Below are positions 16,636 to 24,631 of a stretch of 64,000 nucleotides of DNA, piece by piece. The stretch lies in NCBI RefSeq assembly GCF_000719515.1, contig NZ_JOGR01000003.1, positions 248,001 to 312,000 on the forward strand, given 5' to 3'. The notes beneath the pieces were generated by a model. The model saw nothing but the letters and a program-made list of their open reading frames with translations. It ran no database searches and was not told where the DNA came from. Source of the stretch: Glycomyces sp. NRRL B-16210. GTDB lineage: Bacteria > Actinomycetota > Actinomycetes > Mycobacteriales > Micromonosporaceae. The stretch's first letter is position 1. Every line of letters begins with the position of its first letter. A program made the translations under genes and the position numbers.

Positions 16636-16914
16636 CTACATGCCGCCCGCGACGGCGGGCAGGATCGTGATCGAGTCGCCGTCGGAGAGCTTCGCCTCGA
16701 GGCCGCCGATGAAGCGGACGTCCTCGTCGTTGATGTAGACGTTCACGAAGCGGTGCAGGGCGCCCTCTTCGGTCACGATGCGTGCCTTGATGCCGGAGTG
16801 CTGCGCGTCGAGGCTGTCGAACAGCGCGGCGAGGTTCTCCCCCTCGCCGGTGACGAGCTTCTGGCCGCCGGTGTGGGTGCGCAGGATGGTGGGGACGCGG
16901 ACTTCGATGGACAT
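16636..16914 (-). CDS. cysO: sulfur-carrier protein CysO (ThiS/MoaD-like), with one residue after the GG
   Basis: 92-aa ubiquitin-like sulfur carrier. VRVPTILRTHTGGQKLV, LHRFVNVYINDEDVRF and DSITILPAVAGG match mycobacterial CysO closely. In that system the C-terminal Gly-Gly is activated, thiocarboxylated, loaded with cysteine by CysM and released by Mec. Here the codons end GGC GGC ATG TAG, so the product ends GGM: the di-glycine is not at the terminus and one residue would have to be removed before activation. The neighbour Mec is a plausible protease for that. Start ATG 16914 has AAGGGA upstream. Confidence 0.93.
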   Translation of the reverse strand: MSIEVRVPTILRTHTGGQKLVTGEGENLAALFDSLDAQHSGIKARIVTEEGALHRFVNVYINDEDVRFIGGLEAKLSDGDSITILPAVAGGM

Positions 16915-17019
16915 GCTGGATTTCCCTTTGTTCGATGAGGCCCGGGGGCGCTCGATGTGTCTGGTTCGCGGCCGAGAGGCCGCATGACGCGAGCCGGGGC
17001 CGCGGGCCCCGGCGCAAAC

Positions 17020-17502
17020 TCAGGAACAGTCGTAGACCGTCGAGTCGGGAGTGTGGGCGAACTTGTAGCTCTGCACCGCTTCGGGCGCGCCGTGGACCTC
17101 GATGGGCTCCTCGGCGACCTCGCCGCCGCTGATGCGGAAGGACCGGACCTCGGCGATCGCGGGGTCCTGAGTCGTCACGAGCACGTAGTGCGCGCCGGGC
17201 AGGCCCAGCTCGGAGGCGATCGCGATGTCGGAGCGCGAGGGGTGGGCCTCGGTGTGGGTGTGGGAGTGGTAGGCCACGACGACTTCCTCGTCGTTGTCCC
17301 ACATCTGGTCGTAGACCTGCTTCCACTCTTCGGCGTCGAACTCGTAGAAGGTGGTGGAGCGGGCAGCGTTGATCATCGGGACGTGCCTCTTCGGCTCTCC
17401 CGTGCCCTCGGGGCCGGCGATGAGGCCGCACGCCTCGTCGGGGTGGTCGGCCCGGGCGTGCGCGACCATCGCTTCGACCAGCTCATGAGCGATCCGCAAC
17501 AC
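17020..17502 (-). CDS. mec: JAMM/MPN metalloprotease Mec (CysO-cysteine peptidase)
   Basis: 160-aa zinc metalloprotease. The JAMM motif is complete: glutamate in HPDEACGLIAG and H-x-H...S-x2-D in YHSHTHTEAHPSRSDI. Mycobacterial Mec+ (Rv1334) hydrolyses the CysO-cysteine adduct to free cysteine. The reading frame extends far upstream, but the true start is GTG 17502 (MLRIAHELVEAM): TACGCT ends 7 nt before it, and the upstream extension lies in the pncB divergent region with no family similarity. A 105-bp gap separates it from cysO. Divergent from pncB, as in mycobacteria where pncB1 is nearby. Confidence 0.92.
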   Translation of the reverse strand: MLRIAHELVEAMVAHARADHPDEACGLIAGPEGTGEPKRHVPMINAARSTTFYEFDAEEWKQVYDQMWDNDEEVVVAYHSHTHTEAHPSRSDIAIASELGLPGAHYVLVTTQDPAIAEVRSFRISGGEVAEEPIEVHGAPEAVQSYKFAHTPDSTVYDCS

Positions 17503-17509
17503 GCAAGCA

Positions 17510-17515
17510 AGCGTA
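17510..17515 (-). promoter_or_regulatory. -10 box (TACGCT) of mec-cysO-cysM
   Basis: TACGCT on the minus strand, 7 nt before GTG 17502; leaderless pattern. Confidence 0.55.
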
Positions 17516-17712
17516 CACGCGGTCGCCCCAGGTCTGAAGCCCTCGCTCAGAGCGTGAGACGTGCCTCCCGACCTGCGGCGCGGGGGGTGATCGGCGCCGC
17601 TGTTCGCGGCCTCGCCGAAGGCGGGTGCGGCCCCGCCGACCTGCGGTGGAGGGGCGCGCCGAGGGAGGCGAGCGGCGCTCGCGCACGCGGCCCGCGACCG
17701 GTCGGGGTGCAT

Positions 17713-17718
17713 TACGCT
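17713..17718 (+). promoter_or_regulatory. -10 box (TACGCT) of pncB
   Basis: TACGCT 7 nt before ATG 17726. The same hexamer and spacing serve the divergent mec gene. Confidence 0.55.
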
Positions 17719-17725
17719 CACCCCT

Positions 17726-19021
17726 ATGTCCGTCACGCTCCCGCGCACGCCCCTGTACACCGACCACTACGAGTACACGATGCTCGAAGCGGCACTCCGC
17801 GACGGCACCGCGGAACTGCCGTGCGTGTTCGAGGTGTTCGGGCGCCGCCTGCCCACCGGCCGCCGCTACGGCGTGGTCGCCGGCATCGGCCGTCTCTCGG
17901 AGGCCATCGAGCGCTTCCGCTTCGAGCCCTCCGACCTCGAGGACCTCACCTCCCGCGGCGTCGTGAAGGAGTCGACGGCCGAATGGCTGTCGGACTACCG
18001 CTTCGCCGGTGACATCGACGTCTACCCCGAGGGCGAGCTGTACTTTCCCGGTTCGCCGATCATCACCGTGACCGGCACGTTCGCCGAGTGCGTGCTGCTG
18101 GAGACGCTGACGCTGTCGATCCTCAACCACGACAGCGCGATCGCCGGCGCCGCCGCGCGCATGGTCACGGCCGCGCGGGGGCGCCCGATCCTGGAGATGG
18201 GCTCGCGCCGCACCCACGAGGCGGCGGCGATCGCGGCCTCGCGGGCGGCGTACCTGGCGGGCTTCGCGGCGACCTCGAACCTGGAGGCCGGGCGCCGCTA
18301 CGGGGTGCCGACCTCGGGCACGAGCGCGCACGCGTTCACCCTGCTGCACACCTCGGAGATCGCCGCGTTCAAGGCGCAGGTCGACGCGTTCGGGACCGAC
18401 ACGACGCTGCTCGTGGACACCTACGACATCACGCAGGGCATCCGCAACGCGATCGAGGCGGCCGGGCCGCGGCTGAACGCGATCCGGATCGACTCGGGCG
18501 ACCTGGACGTCATGGCCACCGGCGCAAGGGAACTGCTCGACGAGTTGGGCGCCCTGGACACGAAGATCGTGGTCTCGGGCGACCTGGACGAGTACTCGAT
18601 CGCGGCGCTGGCGGCGGCCCCTGTGGACATCTACGGGGCGGGCACGGCGGTCGTGGTCGGCTCGGGCGCGCCGACGGCGCAGCTGGTGTACAAACTGGTC
18701 GAAGTCGAGGGCCGCGCGGTCGCGAAGCGCTCGGAGCACAAGGGCACCAATGGAGGCCGCAAGATCGCGGTGCGCCGGCACAAGCCGACGGGCACGGCGG
18801 TGGAGGAGGTCGTGGTGTCCCAAGGGGAACCGGAGTCGCTGCCGGGCGACAAGCTGCTCCAGGTGCCGCTGTTCCGCGGCGGCGAGCTGGTGGCGCAGCC
18901 GAGCCTGGAGGCGTCGCGGGAGCTGCTGCGCCAGCGGCTCATCTCGATCCCTTGGGAGGGTTTGAAACTCTCTCCCGGCGACCCGGCGATCCCGGTCGTC
19001 CAGGTCCAGGGCGGCGAGTAG
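17726..19021 (+). CDS. pncB: nicotinate phosphoribosyltransferase
   Basis: First step of NAD salvage from nicotinic acid (Preiss-Handler pathway). The 431-aa product has the family landmarks TDHYEYTMLEAALRDG, LLETLTLSILNHDSAIA, GSRRTHEAAA, TSGTSAHAFTLLH containing the phosphorylated-histidine region, and AIRIDSGDLDVMA. ATG 17726 is taken as the first base of the message. A GC-rich hairpin follows the stop. Confidence 0.95.
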   Translation: MSVTLPRTPLYTDHYEYTMLEAALRDGTAELPCVFEVFGRRLPTGRRYGVVAGIGRLSEAIERFRFEPSDLEDLTSRGVVKESTAEWLSDYRFAGDIDVYPEGELYFPGSPIITVTGTFAECVLLETLTLSILNHDSAIAGAAARMVTAARGRPILEMGSRRTHEAAAIAASRAAYLAGFAATSNLEAGRRYGVPTSGTSAHAFTLLHTSEIAAFKAQVDAFGTDTTLLVDTYDITQGIRNAIEAAGPRLNAIRIDSGDLDVMATGARELLDELGALDTKIVVSGDLDEYSIAALAAAPVDIYGAGTAVVVGSGAPTAQLVYKLVEVEGRAVAKRSEHKGTNGGRKIAVRRHKPTGTAVEEVVVSQGEPESLPGDKLLQVPLFRGGELVAQPSLEASRELLRQRLISIPWEGLKLSPGDPAIPVVQVQGGE

Positions 19022-19024
19022 TCC

Positions 19025-19060
19025 CGTTCGGGCGCAGCGGCTCTGACGAGCGCCCGAACG
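19025..19060 (+). terminator. hairpin after pncB
   Basis: 11-bp stem CGTTCGGGCGC / GCGCCCGAACG with a 14-nt loop directly after the pncB stop, no T-tract. Confidence 0.65.
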
Positions 19061-19232
19061 CTCGATCCGACGGTCCTGTTCAGGCGCATCGGTTCCGCGC
19101 CGGGCCGGCGGTGCGATCGATTCGGGGGCCGGGGATCTGTCACACGCGGGTCGGCGCTTCCGGGATACGATGCGGTTGCCCCCGTCCGCGTCCCCGACGT
19201 TCCCGCGATCCTCCCCGAAAGGAACCGCCCCA

Positions 19233-20006
19233 ATGGTCTTCAGCAAGCTCAAAGCCTTTCTCGGCAGTGGCATCCAGATCGACACGCTGCTGCACGAGAA
19301 GCACATCGTCCCCGGCGGGGTCCTCAAGGGCGAGGTCCGCATCTCCGGCGCCGAAGTGGACGCTGCCGTGGAGAGCGTCACCCTCGAGTTCACCGCCCTG
19401 GTCGAGGACGACAGCAAGGGCGAGGACGCGGCCGGCTCGGTGCACGACTATTACCGCGCCGAGGTCTCGGGCAAGTTCGACCTCACCAAGGGCACGGCCC
19501 ACTCGATCCCCTTCGAGGTGCAGGTGCCCTGGGAGACCCCGTTCAACTTCGCCGAGGGGCGCCCGCTGGTCGGCGGCATGAAGCTCGGGGTCGCGACCCG
19601 CTTGGCGCTGGACAAGGCCCTGGACAAGGGCGACCTGGACTGGCTGACCGTGGAGGCCCTGCCGGTGCACAAGGCGGTCTGGGAGGCGGTGGAGTCCCTG
19701 GGCTTCGCGTTCCAGGAGACGGACCTCGAGCTGGGGACCATCCAGGGCGCGACGGTGCCGTTCTACCAGGAGGTCGAGTTCTGGGCGACCGAAGGCGAGT
19801 TCGCCGGCCGCATCAAGGAGCTCGAAGTGGTCTTCGTCGTGGGCGAGGCGAACACCGACGTGGTGTTCCAGGCCGACAACACGGCCGAGCTGCTGGCCCC
19901 GGACCTGAACTCGACGATCCGGTTCTCGGTGCCCACGAACGGCGGCGACGTGGCCGAGACCGTGAAGGCGCAGCTGACGCAGCTCGCCGCGCAGAAGGGC
20001 GTCTGA
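19233..20006 (+). CDS. Spo0M-like sporulation-control protein (arrestin-like fold)
   Basis: 257 aa, Spo0M (SpoOM) family. Typical features: FSKLKAFLGSGIQIDTLL at the N-terminus, VPGGVLKGEVRISG, HSIPFEVQVPWETPFN and the GMKLGVATRLALDKALDKGD stretch. Spo0M is a cytosolic arrestin-like protein that influences sporulation initiation and cell morphology in Bacillus; actinomycete homologues are common but not well characterised. ATG 19233 is chosen over an earlier in-frame ATG at 19170 because AAAGGAA precedes it and the family begins with this MVFSKLK. Confidence 0.9.
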   Translation: MVFSKLKAFLGSGIQIDTLLHEKHIVPGGVLKGEVRISGAEVDAAVESVTLEFTALVEDDSKGEDAAGSVHDYYRAEVSGKFDLTKGTAHSIPFEVQVPWETPFNFAEGRPLVGGMKLGVATRLALDKALDKGDLDWLTVEALPVHKAVWEAVESLGFAFQETDLELGTIQGATVPFYQEVEFWATEGEFAGRIKELEVVFVVGEANTDVVFQADNTAELLAPDLNSTIRFSVPTNGGDVAETVKAQLTQLAAQKGV

Positions 20007-20026
20007 CGCCCCGCGAAACCTCAGCC

Positions 20027-20049
20027 GCGTAAGGCCTCAGGCCTTACGC
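20027..20049 (+). other. hairpin downstream of spo0M-like gene
   Basis: 9-bp stem GCGTAAGGC/GCCTTACGC with loop CTCAG, 20 bp after the stop and just ahead of the strong terminator. It may stabilise the 3' end. Confidence 0.5.
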
Positions 20050-20067
20050 GCGCAGCCTTACTTATAA

Positions 20068-20105
20068 GGGCGGCCCGGTGGGTGAGCACCGGGCCGCCCT
20101 CTTTT
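20068..20105 (+). terminator. intrinsic terminator
   Basis: 13-bp perfect stem GGGCGGCCCGGTG / CACCGGGCCGCCC with a 6-nt loop, followed by TCTTTT. Confidence 0.92.
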
Positions 20106-20195
20106 GCCTGCCCAGCGGTGCCGCATCGCAAACAACCTCGCGGGCTACGGCGTCCTACGAGAAATCCTGAGGAGCGGACTTGCCAAGGATCTACG

Positions 20196-20218
20196 TATAC
20201 GTATAGTCTATACGTATA
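20196..20218. promoter_or_regulatory. 23-bp perfect palindrome, likely operator of the EXLDI/ABC operon
   Basis: TATACGTATAG (20196-20206), one T, then CTATACGTATA (20208-20218): perfect 11-bp arms 37 bp before the EXLDI start. AT-rich in a GC-rich genome, it would also include promoter elements. The RHH-like N-terminus of the gene it precedes makes autoregulation likely. Confidence 0.75.
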
Positions 20219-20255
20219 GCAAGGGGGACCCCTGGAAGGAGGTTAGGATGCCGCT

Positions 20256-20774
20256 ATGCCCAATAAGACGATCTACGTCTCCGACAAGGACCTCGCCCTC
20301 TACAACCGGGCGCAGGAGCTCGCGGGCGGCAATCTGTCCAGGGCCATCTCGACCGCGCTCAAGCGCTACGTCGACGCCGAGGAGGGCCGGCTCGAAGGCT
20401 TCGAGGAGATCACCGTCCGCGTGGGCCCGGGCACCGGACGCAAACGCCAGCGCCAGCGCTTCACCGGCGTCAAGCTCGGCGAATGGATCCGCTCGGACAG
20501 CAAGACCGCCGAGATCTACCGGGTCTACCGCGCCAGGTCGGGCAAGTTCGTGGTCCACACCGAGAAGACGCCGGACTACGTGCACGTGACCGGCGAGACC
20601 GGCTGGAAGAAAGTCCTCGGCTTCGGCGAGCAGTTCTACGGCTCGACGACAGGGGAGGCCTCGCTCGAAGTGGTCGACACCCTCGACGAGCTCAAGGCGA
20701 AGATCCCGGCCGAGCTGTACTCGATGGTCGCCGCCAGCGCCGAGGCGCCGCCGGTCCAGGACCTCGACGTCTAG
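20256..20774 (+). CDS. EXLDI family protein, probable ribbon-helix-helix regulator
   Basis: 172-aa protein of the EXLDI family, which is generally found next to ABC-2 exporters in actinomycetes and has no established function. Residues 3-40 (KTIYVSDKDLALYNRAQELA, then NLSRAISTALKRYV) read as a beta-strand plus two helices, that is a ribbon-helix-helix DNA-binding fold. The middle (about 45-130) is basic and beta-rich: KRQRQRFTGVKLGEW, RARSGKFVVHTEKTPDY. The family motif region is SLEVVDTLDEL near residue 146. ATG 20256 has AAGGAGG 13 nt upstream. The palindrome in front and the exporter 270 bp behind suggest a local repressor of exporter expression. Confidence 0.78.
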   Translation: MPNKTIYVSDKDLALYNRAQELAGGNLSRAISTALKRYVDAEEGRLEGFEEITVRVGPGTGRKRQRQRFTGVKLGEWIRSDSKTAEIYRVYRARSGKFVVHTEKTPDYVHVTGETGWKKVLGFGEQFYGSTTGEASLEVVDTLDELKAKIPAELYSMVAASAEAPPVQDLDV

Positions 20775-21041
20775 CCGGACCCGCAGACCCGCAAGCACAA
20801 CGCAGATCGGACCCGGCACCGTGCCGGTGCACGATTGTGCCCGCTGAACGACGGTGCCTGTTGAACGACGTGCCATAGAACGGCACCCGGCCGGCCCAAC
20901 GGCAATGCTGACGCAACGGCGGTGCTGACCCGACGGCGGCACTGGTAGAACGGCACCGCCGCACCACCTCCCACCTCTGACCTCCGACGGGCGGAGCCCT
21001 GCCCGCCGACTGTCCACAATGCTCAATTGAAGCGAGGAATC
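20775..21041 (+). other. 267-bp spacer between EXLDI gene and ABC exporter
   Basis: No ORF of note. Short related sequences recur (ACGGTGCC, GAACGGCAC, ACGGCGGTGCTGAC), looking like degenerate repeats. No terminator or strong promoter was recognised, so read-through from the EXLDI gene is possible. Confidence 0.4.
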
Positions 21042-21986
21042 ATGAACACCGCCAAGTCCCTGGCCATCGAGGCCCGGAGCCTCACCAAGTCGTACGGCGA
21101 CAACGACGTCCTCGGCGGCATCGACATCGCCGTCCCCGAAGGCAGCGTCTTCTCCCTGCTCGGCCCGAACGGCGCAGGCAAGACCACCACCGTGAACATC
21201 CTGACGACGCTGGTCCCCGCCGACGGCGGCGAGGTCTTCGTGAAGGGCCGCAGCGTGACCCGCGACGCCGACGAGGTGCGCAAGCGCATCGGCGTCACCG
21301 GTCAGTTCGCGGCCGTGGACGGACTCCTCACCGGCCGCGAGAACCTCCACCTCATGGGCAGCCTGCACCACCTCGGCAAGGCCGAGACCCGCCGCCGGAC
21401 CGAGGAGCTGCTGGAGCGCTTCGACCTGGGCGAGGCCGCGAGGCGACCGCCCGCGACCTACTCCGGCGGCATGAAGCGCCGCCTCGACATCGCCATGTGC
21501 CTCATGGGGGACCCGCAGGTGATCTTCCTGGACGAGCCGACCACCGGCCTCGACCCGAGCGGCCGCCGCACGGTCTGGTCGATCATCCGCGAACTCGTCA
21601 GAGGCGGGACCACGGTCTTCTTGACGACGCAGTATCTGGAGGAGGCGGACGAACTCGCCGACCGCATCGCGGTCCTCGACGGCGGAAAGATCGTCGCCGA
21701 GGGCACGCCCGAGCAGTTGAAGCGACTAGTCCCCGGCGGCCACATCAGCCTGCGGCTGCATCGGGCAGACCAGGTCGCGCTGGCCGCGCAGGCGTTGAGC
21801 GCCAGCGCGTTCGACGCCGACCAGCTCACGGTGCAGGTCGCCTCGGACGGGTCGGTCCGCGCGCTGCGCGCGCTGCTCGACGCCCTCGACCGCGAGCAGA
21901 TCGAAGTGGACGAGTTGACCGTCCACACCCCCGACCTGGACGACGTCTTCCTGTCCCTCACCGGCCGGGTCGAGTCCGCGGCATGA
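21042..21986 (+). CDS. ABC-2 exporter ATP-binding protein (DrrA-like)
   Basis: 314-aa ATPase of the daunorubicin-resistance (DrrA) class. Walker A GPNGAGKTTT, Q-loop GQFAAVD, signature YSGGMKRRLDIAM, Walker B VIFLDEPTTGLDP, and the C-terminal extension typical of this class (TVHTPDLDDVFLSLTG). It energises the permease encoded 165 bp downstream; such pairs export hydrophobic drugs, lipids or natural products. ATG 21042 behind GAGGA is preferred to TTG 21027. Confidence 0.92.
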   Translation: MNTAKSLAIEARSLTKSYGDNDVLGGIDIAVPEGSVFSLLGPNGAGKTTTVNILTTLVPADGGEVFVKGRSVTRDADEVRKRIGVTGQFAAVDGLLTGRENLHLMGSLHHLGKAETRRRTEELLERFDLGEAARRPPATYSGGMKRRLDIAMCLMGDPQVIFLDEPTTGLDPSGRRTVWSIIRELVRGGTTVFLTTQYLEEADELADRIAVLDGGKIVAEGTPEQLKRLVPGGHISLRLHRADQVALAAQALSASAFDADQLTVQVASDGSVRALRALLDALDREQIEVDELTVHTPDLDDVFLSLTGRVESAA

Positions 21987-22042
21987 ACCGCTGACCGCGC
22001 AGCGGGCGTCCGCCGCCCGCGAGAGTCGGGGAGAGGCCGAAA

Positions 22043-22087
22043 GCGGATCGCGGATCGCGGATCGCGGATCGCGGATCGCGGATCGCG
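22043..22087 (+). repeat. heptamer tandem repeat (GCGGATC x6)
   Basis: Six perfect copies of GCGGATC plus GCG, between exporter ATPase and permease genes. Not inside a gene. Confidence 0.9.
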
Positions 22088-22151
22088 CCGAAACCTACCC
22101 CACTCCCGCCCCACGATCGAACCACTTCGCAAGCCCAGAAGGAGAACTCGA

Positions 22152-22955
22152 ATGAGCACCCTCGCCTACACCCTGTCCGACACCTCGACCATGCTGCGCC
22201 GCCAGCTCAAGCACATGATCCGGTACCCGTCGCTGACGGCCATCATCATCGGGATGCCGGTGGTCTTCCTGCTCCTGTTCGTCTACGTCTTCGGCGGCAC
22301 CCTCGGCAACGGCCTCGGCGGCGACGCCGTCGCCGGGACCGCGGCCGGAGGCCGAGAAGCGTACATCGCGTACGTGACGCCCGGCATCCTCGTCACCACC
22401 ATCGCGGCGGCGGTGCAGGGCACCGCGATCGGGGTCGCCATGGACATGACCGAAGGCATCGTCGACCGCTTCCGCACCATGTCGATCGCCCGGGTCTCGG
22501 TCCTCACCGGACACGTGCTCGGCTCGCTCATCCAGGCGCTGCTCGGCGTCACCGTGGTCCTCGCGGTCGCGGTGCTGGTCGGCTTCCGCCCGGAGGCGAG
22601 CGCGCTGGGCTGGCTGGGCCTGTTCGGCACGATCGCGCTGATCGCCTTCGGCCTCATCTGGCTGACGGTGGGGATGGGCATGGCCGCCAAGAGCGTCGAG
22701 ACCGCGTCGAACACGCCGATGCCGCTGCTGCTCCTGCCGTTCCTCGGTTCGGGCTTCGTGCCGACGGAGTCGATGCCGACCTGGTTGCGGTACTTCGCGG
22801 ACTACCAGCCGTTCACGCCGTTCATCGAGGTCACGCGGAGCCTCCTGGCCGGAGAGGCGGTCGGAGGCGAGGACCTGGCGCTCACGGTCGGCTGGTCGCT
22901 CGCGCTGGCCCTGATCGGCTACGCGGTCGCGAAGCGGAAGTTCAACAAGCGCTGA
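22152..22955 (+). CDS. ABC-2 exporter permease (DrrB-like)
   Basis: 267-aa ABC-2 type permease with six hydrophobic segments. DrrB-class motifs are present: LKHMIRYPSLTAIIIGMPV at the N-terminus, YVTPGILVTT, GIVDRFRTMSIARVSVLTGH, and the C-terminal ESMPTWLRYFADYQPFTPFIE. ATG 22152 with AGAAGGAGAA upstream. Partner of the ATPase at 21042-21986. Confidence 0.92.
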   Translation: MSTLAYTLSDTSTMLRRQLKHMIRYPSLTAIIIGMPVVFLLLFVYVFGGTLGNGLGGDAVAGTAAGGREAYIAYVTPGILVTTIAAAVQGTAIGVAMDMTEGIVDRFRTMSIARVSVLTGHVLGSLIQALLGVTVVLAVAVLVGFRPEASALGWLGLFGTIALIAFGLIWLTVGMGMAAKSVETASNTPMPLLLLPFLGSGFVPTESMPTWLRYFADYQPFTPFIEVTRSLLAGEAVGGEDLALTVGWSLALALIGYAVAKRKFNKR

Positions 22956-22972
22956 GACCTTTCCGGGAAACC

Positions 22973-23009
22973 GCCGGAGGGCGGGCCGCTATGTGGCCCG
23001 CCCTCCGGC
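22973..23009 (+). terminator. terminator hairpin after the exporter
   Basis: 15-bp stem GCCGGAGGGCGGGCC / GGCCCGCCCTCCGGC with loop GCTATGT, 17 bp after the permease stop. Confidence 0.85.
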
Positions 23010-23080
23010 ACGCCAAGCGGTGCTCAGCGCAGGGTCGTCATCGGGGTTCGACCGGGTCGGCGCCGTGCGACCCTAGAGGC

Positions 23081-23353
23081 ATGTGTCGCAGTATTCGAAC
23101 CTTGTTCAATCTCGAACCGGCCGCCACCGACGAAGAGGTCACGGCGGCGGCGCTCCAGTACGTCCGCAAGCTCAGCGGGTCGACCCAGCCGTCGAAGGCC
23201 AACCAGGAGGCCTTCGACCAGGCGGTCGCCGCGATCGCCGCGGCCACCCAGGAGCTGCTGGACTCCCTGGTGACCTCGGCGCCGCCGCGGGACCGCGAGG
23301 TGGAGGCGGCCAAGGCGAAGGCCCGCGCGGCCGAACGCTTCGGCACCGGATGA
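23081..23353 (+). CDS. DUF2277 family protein
   Basis: 90-aa protein that begins MCRSIRTLFNLEPAATDEEV, the signature of DUF2277, and continues AAALQYVRKLSGSTQPSKAN; the C-terminus is an alanine/lysine helix. Small conserved actinobacterial and proteobacterial family of unknown function. ATG 23081 matches the family N-terminus; no strong ribosome binding site is seen. Flanked by the exporter terminator and, convergently, the glycosyltransferase. Confidence 0.88.
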   Translation: MCRSIRTLFNLEPAATDEEVTAAALQYVRKLSGSTQPSKANQEAFDQAVAAIAAATQELLDSLVTSAPPRDREVEAAKAKARAAERFGTG

Positions 23354-23404
23354 CCCGAGCGCACGACCGGTCACCGGACCGCCGCTAGCGACTCGGGATG
23401 CCGC

Positions 23405-24631
23405 TCAACCAACCGCTTCGAACAGCAGGTTCGCGGCCACGGTCGTGCCGTCGGTGCGGACCTCCCCCTCCACCGCTTCCGCCCGCGCTGCGGTCTCCGG
23501 AGCGAGCGCCCGCTCCAGCGCGGCCGACATCGACTCGACCGTGAAGCTCGGGCCCTCGTGCGCCGCACCGATGCCGAGGTCGGCCACCCTGCCCGCCCAG
23601 TAGGGCTGGTCGACGATCTGCGGGACCACCACCTGCGGCGTTCCCGAACGCGTGGCGGTGAAGGTCGTGCCCGCGCCGCCGTGGTGCACCACCGCGGCCA
23701 TGCGCGGGAACAGCGCCTGCTGGTTGACCTCCCCCACGACGAACCGGTCCTCAGCGCCGTCGCTCGACGCGTCCTCGAACGCGAGGTCCGCCCAGCCGCT
23801 GCCGAGCACGACCCGGCGCCCGTGCGCGCGGGCCGCCTCCGCCGCGATTTGAGCGGCGTCGCGCGAGGCCTGCATGGGCATGCTGCCGAAGCTCACGTAC
23901 ACGGGCGGGGCGCCGGCTTCCAGGAACGCCTCCAGGTCCGCTGGGAGCGGGCGCTCGTCGGGCAGGATCCACGCCCCGGTCTGCTCTACTTCGAAGTCGG
24001 TCGGCGGCCACGGGCTGAGCACCGGGTCCGCGGCGAGCCAGGGCCGGCGGGTGTAGACGTGGCCGCGAACGTCGTCCACCGGCTCCAGTCCGATCGATGA
24101 GCGGAGGTCGTTGTACGCCTTGCCGAACAGGGCGTTCATGTCCTCGATGTTGCGGTCCCACAGTTCCCGGTTGTCGGTGATCTCGGGAGGGTGCGGGCGG
24201 CCGGGCCGCTCGTACGGCGGGTGGTGGTGCGAGGGCAGGACGGTCGGCGCGAAGGCCGCGAGGGCGTATCGGGCGCCCGCCTTCTCGGCCGCGGCCCGGG
24301 CGGCGGCGCAGGCCGGGAACAGCCCGGTCGCCACCACCGCGTCGCTGTCCCGGGCGGCCTCGATGATCCTCTCGTAGTGCGCGGACATGATCCCGGCGGC
24401 GCGTTCGGGCAGGCTCTGCGGCGCCATCTTCGTCGCGCCGGTCACGATGGGGCGCACCGCTTCCCCGCCCGGCACGAACGGCACGCCGACGCCGGCGAGC
24501 AGGTCCGCGAACTCTCGGTCCGGGGGCGCGCAGACCCGCACCTGCGCGCCCTTCTCCCGCAACCGCAGCGCGAGTCCCGCCAGCGGCTGCACATCCCCAC
24601 GCGACCCGAAGGTCGACAGCAATACACGCAT
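23405..24631 (-). CDS. glycosyltransferase, GT1 / MGT family
   Basis: 408-aa GT-B glycosyltransferase of the type that glucosylates macrolides, glycopeptide aglycones or sterols. N-terminal acceptor domain opens MRVLLSTFGSRGDVQPLAGL; the C-terminal donor domain has PVYVSFGSMPM and the nucleotide-sugar loop VVHHGGAGTTFTATRSGTPQ followed by DQPYWAGRV. Start ATG 24631 with GGGAG upstream; an upstream in-frame extension lacks family similarity. It is divergent from an alpha/beta hydrolase. No polyketide or peptide synthase is in the window, so a detoxifying role on foreign antibiotics is as likely as biosynthesis. Confidence 0.9.
   Translation of the reverse strand: MRVLLSTFGSRGDVQPLAGLALRLREKGAQVRVCAPPDREFADLLAGVGVPFVPGGEAVRPIVTGATKMAPQSLPERAAGIMSAHYERIIEAARDSDAVVATGLFPACAAARAAAEKAGARYALAAFAPTVLPSHHHPPYERPGRPHPPEITDNRELWDRNIEDMNALFGKAYNDLRSSIGLEPVDDVRGHVYTRRPWLAADPVLSPWPPTDFEVEQTGAWILPDERPLPADLEAFLEAGAPPVYVSFGSMPMQASRDAAQIAAEAARAHGRRVVLGSGWADLAFEDASSDGAEDRFVVGEVNQQALFPRMAAVVHHGGAGTTFTATRSGTPQVVVPQIVDQPYWAGRVADLGIGAAHEGPSFTVESMSAALERALAPETAARAEAVEGEVRTDGTTVAANLLFEAVG

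Noticed and set aside
17503..17760. N-terminal extension of Mec
   Set aside because: The open frame upstream of GTG 17502 has no similarity to Mec proteins and crosses the divergent pncB promoter.
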